DNA from: an uncultured Pseudomonadota bacterium
Lineage (GTDB): Bacteria; Desulfobacterota_B; Binatia; UBA9968
DNA length: 5,192 nucleotides
Reading direction: 5' to 3'
NCBI GenBank assembly: GCA_946478635.1
Contig: CAMLCX010000376.1
Coordinates: 1 to 5,192 of the forward strand
Shown here piece after piece: positions 4,510 to 5,192 of the stretch; position 1 is the stretch's first letter; each line of letters begins with the position of its first letter. The translations under genes were made by a program, and so were the position numbers. The notes under the pieces were generated by a model. The model saw only the letters and a list, made by a program, of their open reading frames with translations. It was not told the origin of the DNA and made no database searches.

Positions 4510-5192
4510 CTTTTTGTCCTTCAGCGCGCGCCAGACTCGCTCGGGCGTGAGCGGCGCTTCACGGATGCGCACGCCGACGGCGCTGTCGACGGCATTGGCG
4601 ATGTTGGCTGCCATGGAATTGAGCGATGCTTCGCCGCCGCCTTTGGCGCCGTAGGGGCCGACGCCGTCCTGGTTCTGCACGAGATGCAGCTCCACGTGTT
4701 TCGGCAAATCGGAAAAACGCGGCAGGCGGTAATCGAGAATCGAACCGTTCATCAACTGCGAACCTTCATAGACGAGCTCTTCGAAAAGACCGATGCCCAT
4801 GCCCATGGTCGCGGCGCCGATGTCCTGGCCCTCGGCCAGCGCCGGATTGATCGCAAGTCCCACGTCGCCGACGGTGGCGAGTTTCTCCATGGTGATTTTG
4901 CCGGTCTCTTCATCGACGGAGATTTCCACGCCCGTGGCGGCGGCTTCCCAGAAGACCGGCAGCGCAGCGAACTTGCCGGATTTTCTTATGTAGGACCGCC
5001 CGATCACTTCGCCGTCGGGGAGCGCGTAAAACTTACTGATTACTTGAGACCAATCGAGCTGGACCTCGCCGCAGCGCACACCGCCGCGCACGGTTTGAAT
5101 TTCCTCAACCTTCACCTTCAACACATCAGCCGCCATGACGACCATCTGTTGAATGGCTTCCTCGCTCGCTTCCAACACCGCGCTGCCCATCA
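4489..5192 (-). CDS. Molybdopterin-binding large subunit of a xanthine dehydrogenase/CO dehydrogenase-family hydroxylase, C-terminal part (CoxL/XdhA-like; runs off the right edge)
   Basis: About 233 residues of the C-terminal part are visible; the full subunit is usually about 750-800. The ATG at 5188-5190 is internal (MGSAVLEASEEAIQQM corresponds to the mid-protein helix of this family), so the gene continues beyond the window. Numbering from that Met, conserved blocks include GDVGLAINPALAEGQDIGAA (108-127), the MGIGLFEELVYEG segment (131-143), ILDYRLPRFSDLP (151-163) and the active-site loop YGAKGGGEAS (180-189). E187 of that loop (codon 4630-4632) matches the catalytic Glu that activates the Mo-bound oxygen in these enzymes. 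The substrate-defining loop near the Mo site is outside the window, so CO, aldehyde, purine or aromatic acyl-CoA oxidation cannot be separated. Its final residues, DKKVQGSKV, are encoded inside the GTTCAA repeat cluster, suggesting a repeat-derived tail. The FAD-subunit gene follows 67 nt downstream. Confidence 0.9.
   Translation of the reverse strand, partial: MGSAVLEASEEAIQQMVVMAADVLKVKVEEIQTVRGGVRCGEVQLDWSQVISKFYALPDGEVIGRSYIRKSGKFAALPVFWEAAATGVEISVDEETGKITMEKLATVGDVGLAINPALAEGQDIGAATMGMGIGLFEELVYEGSQLMNGSILDYRLPRFSDLPKHVELHLVQNQDGVGPYGAKGGGEASLNSMAANIANAVDSAVGVRIREAPLTPERVWRALKDKKVQGSKV

Overview
The window is moderately GC-rich, densely coding bacterial DNA. Its gene content (an orphan periplasmic binding protein of the iron/Fe3+ type, a molybdenum hydroxylase of the CoxL/CoxM type, and a glyoxalase-fold enzyme) suits an uncultured soil or sediment bacterium with a Gram-negative style of gene organisation. 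I cannot name a phylum from this sequence alone.

Left half, plus strand (12-2428). Three genes run head to tail with gaps of 11 and 3 nt, so they probably form one transcription unit. The first fuses a PD-(D/E)XK-type nuclease-like domain to a nucleoside 2-deoxyribosyltransferase-like (DRHyd/TIR-like) domain. The second is a HAD-fold phosphatase of the 5'(3')-deoxyribonucleotidase type. The third is an exported ABC-type solute-binding protein whose ribosome binding site overlaps the stop codon of the phosphatase gene. The first two both look nucleotide-directed, and the pair is the best candidate here for an undescribed (possibly defence-related) module. The binding protein looks metabolically unrelated and has no permease or ATPase gene beside it.

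Middle (2429-3566). A 70-nt convergent gap with no recognisable terminator is followed by minus-strand genes. The first (2499-2951) encodes a VOC/glyoxalase I-like enzyme with a complete metal-ligand set. A sparse stretch follows, whose only convincing gene is a 51-residue single-span membrane protein (3122-3277) with an excellent Shine-Dalgarno sequence and a plausible promoter. I see no gene in 2952-3121 or 3289-3566.

Right end, minus strand (3567-5192). Two subunits of a xanthine dehydrogenase/CO dehydrogenase-family molybdenum hydroxylase are encoded: the C-terminal part of the large molybdopterin subunit (running off the right edge) and, downstream of it, the complete FAD subunit. The junction between them holds a cluster of GTTCAA/TTGAAC repeats with a perfect 12-bp inverted repeat. 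This cluster also supplies the last codons of the large-subunit gene. The [2Fe-2S] subunit is not in the window and would have to lie upstream of the large subunit, beyond the right edge, or elsewhere.
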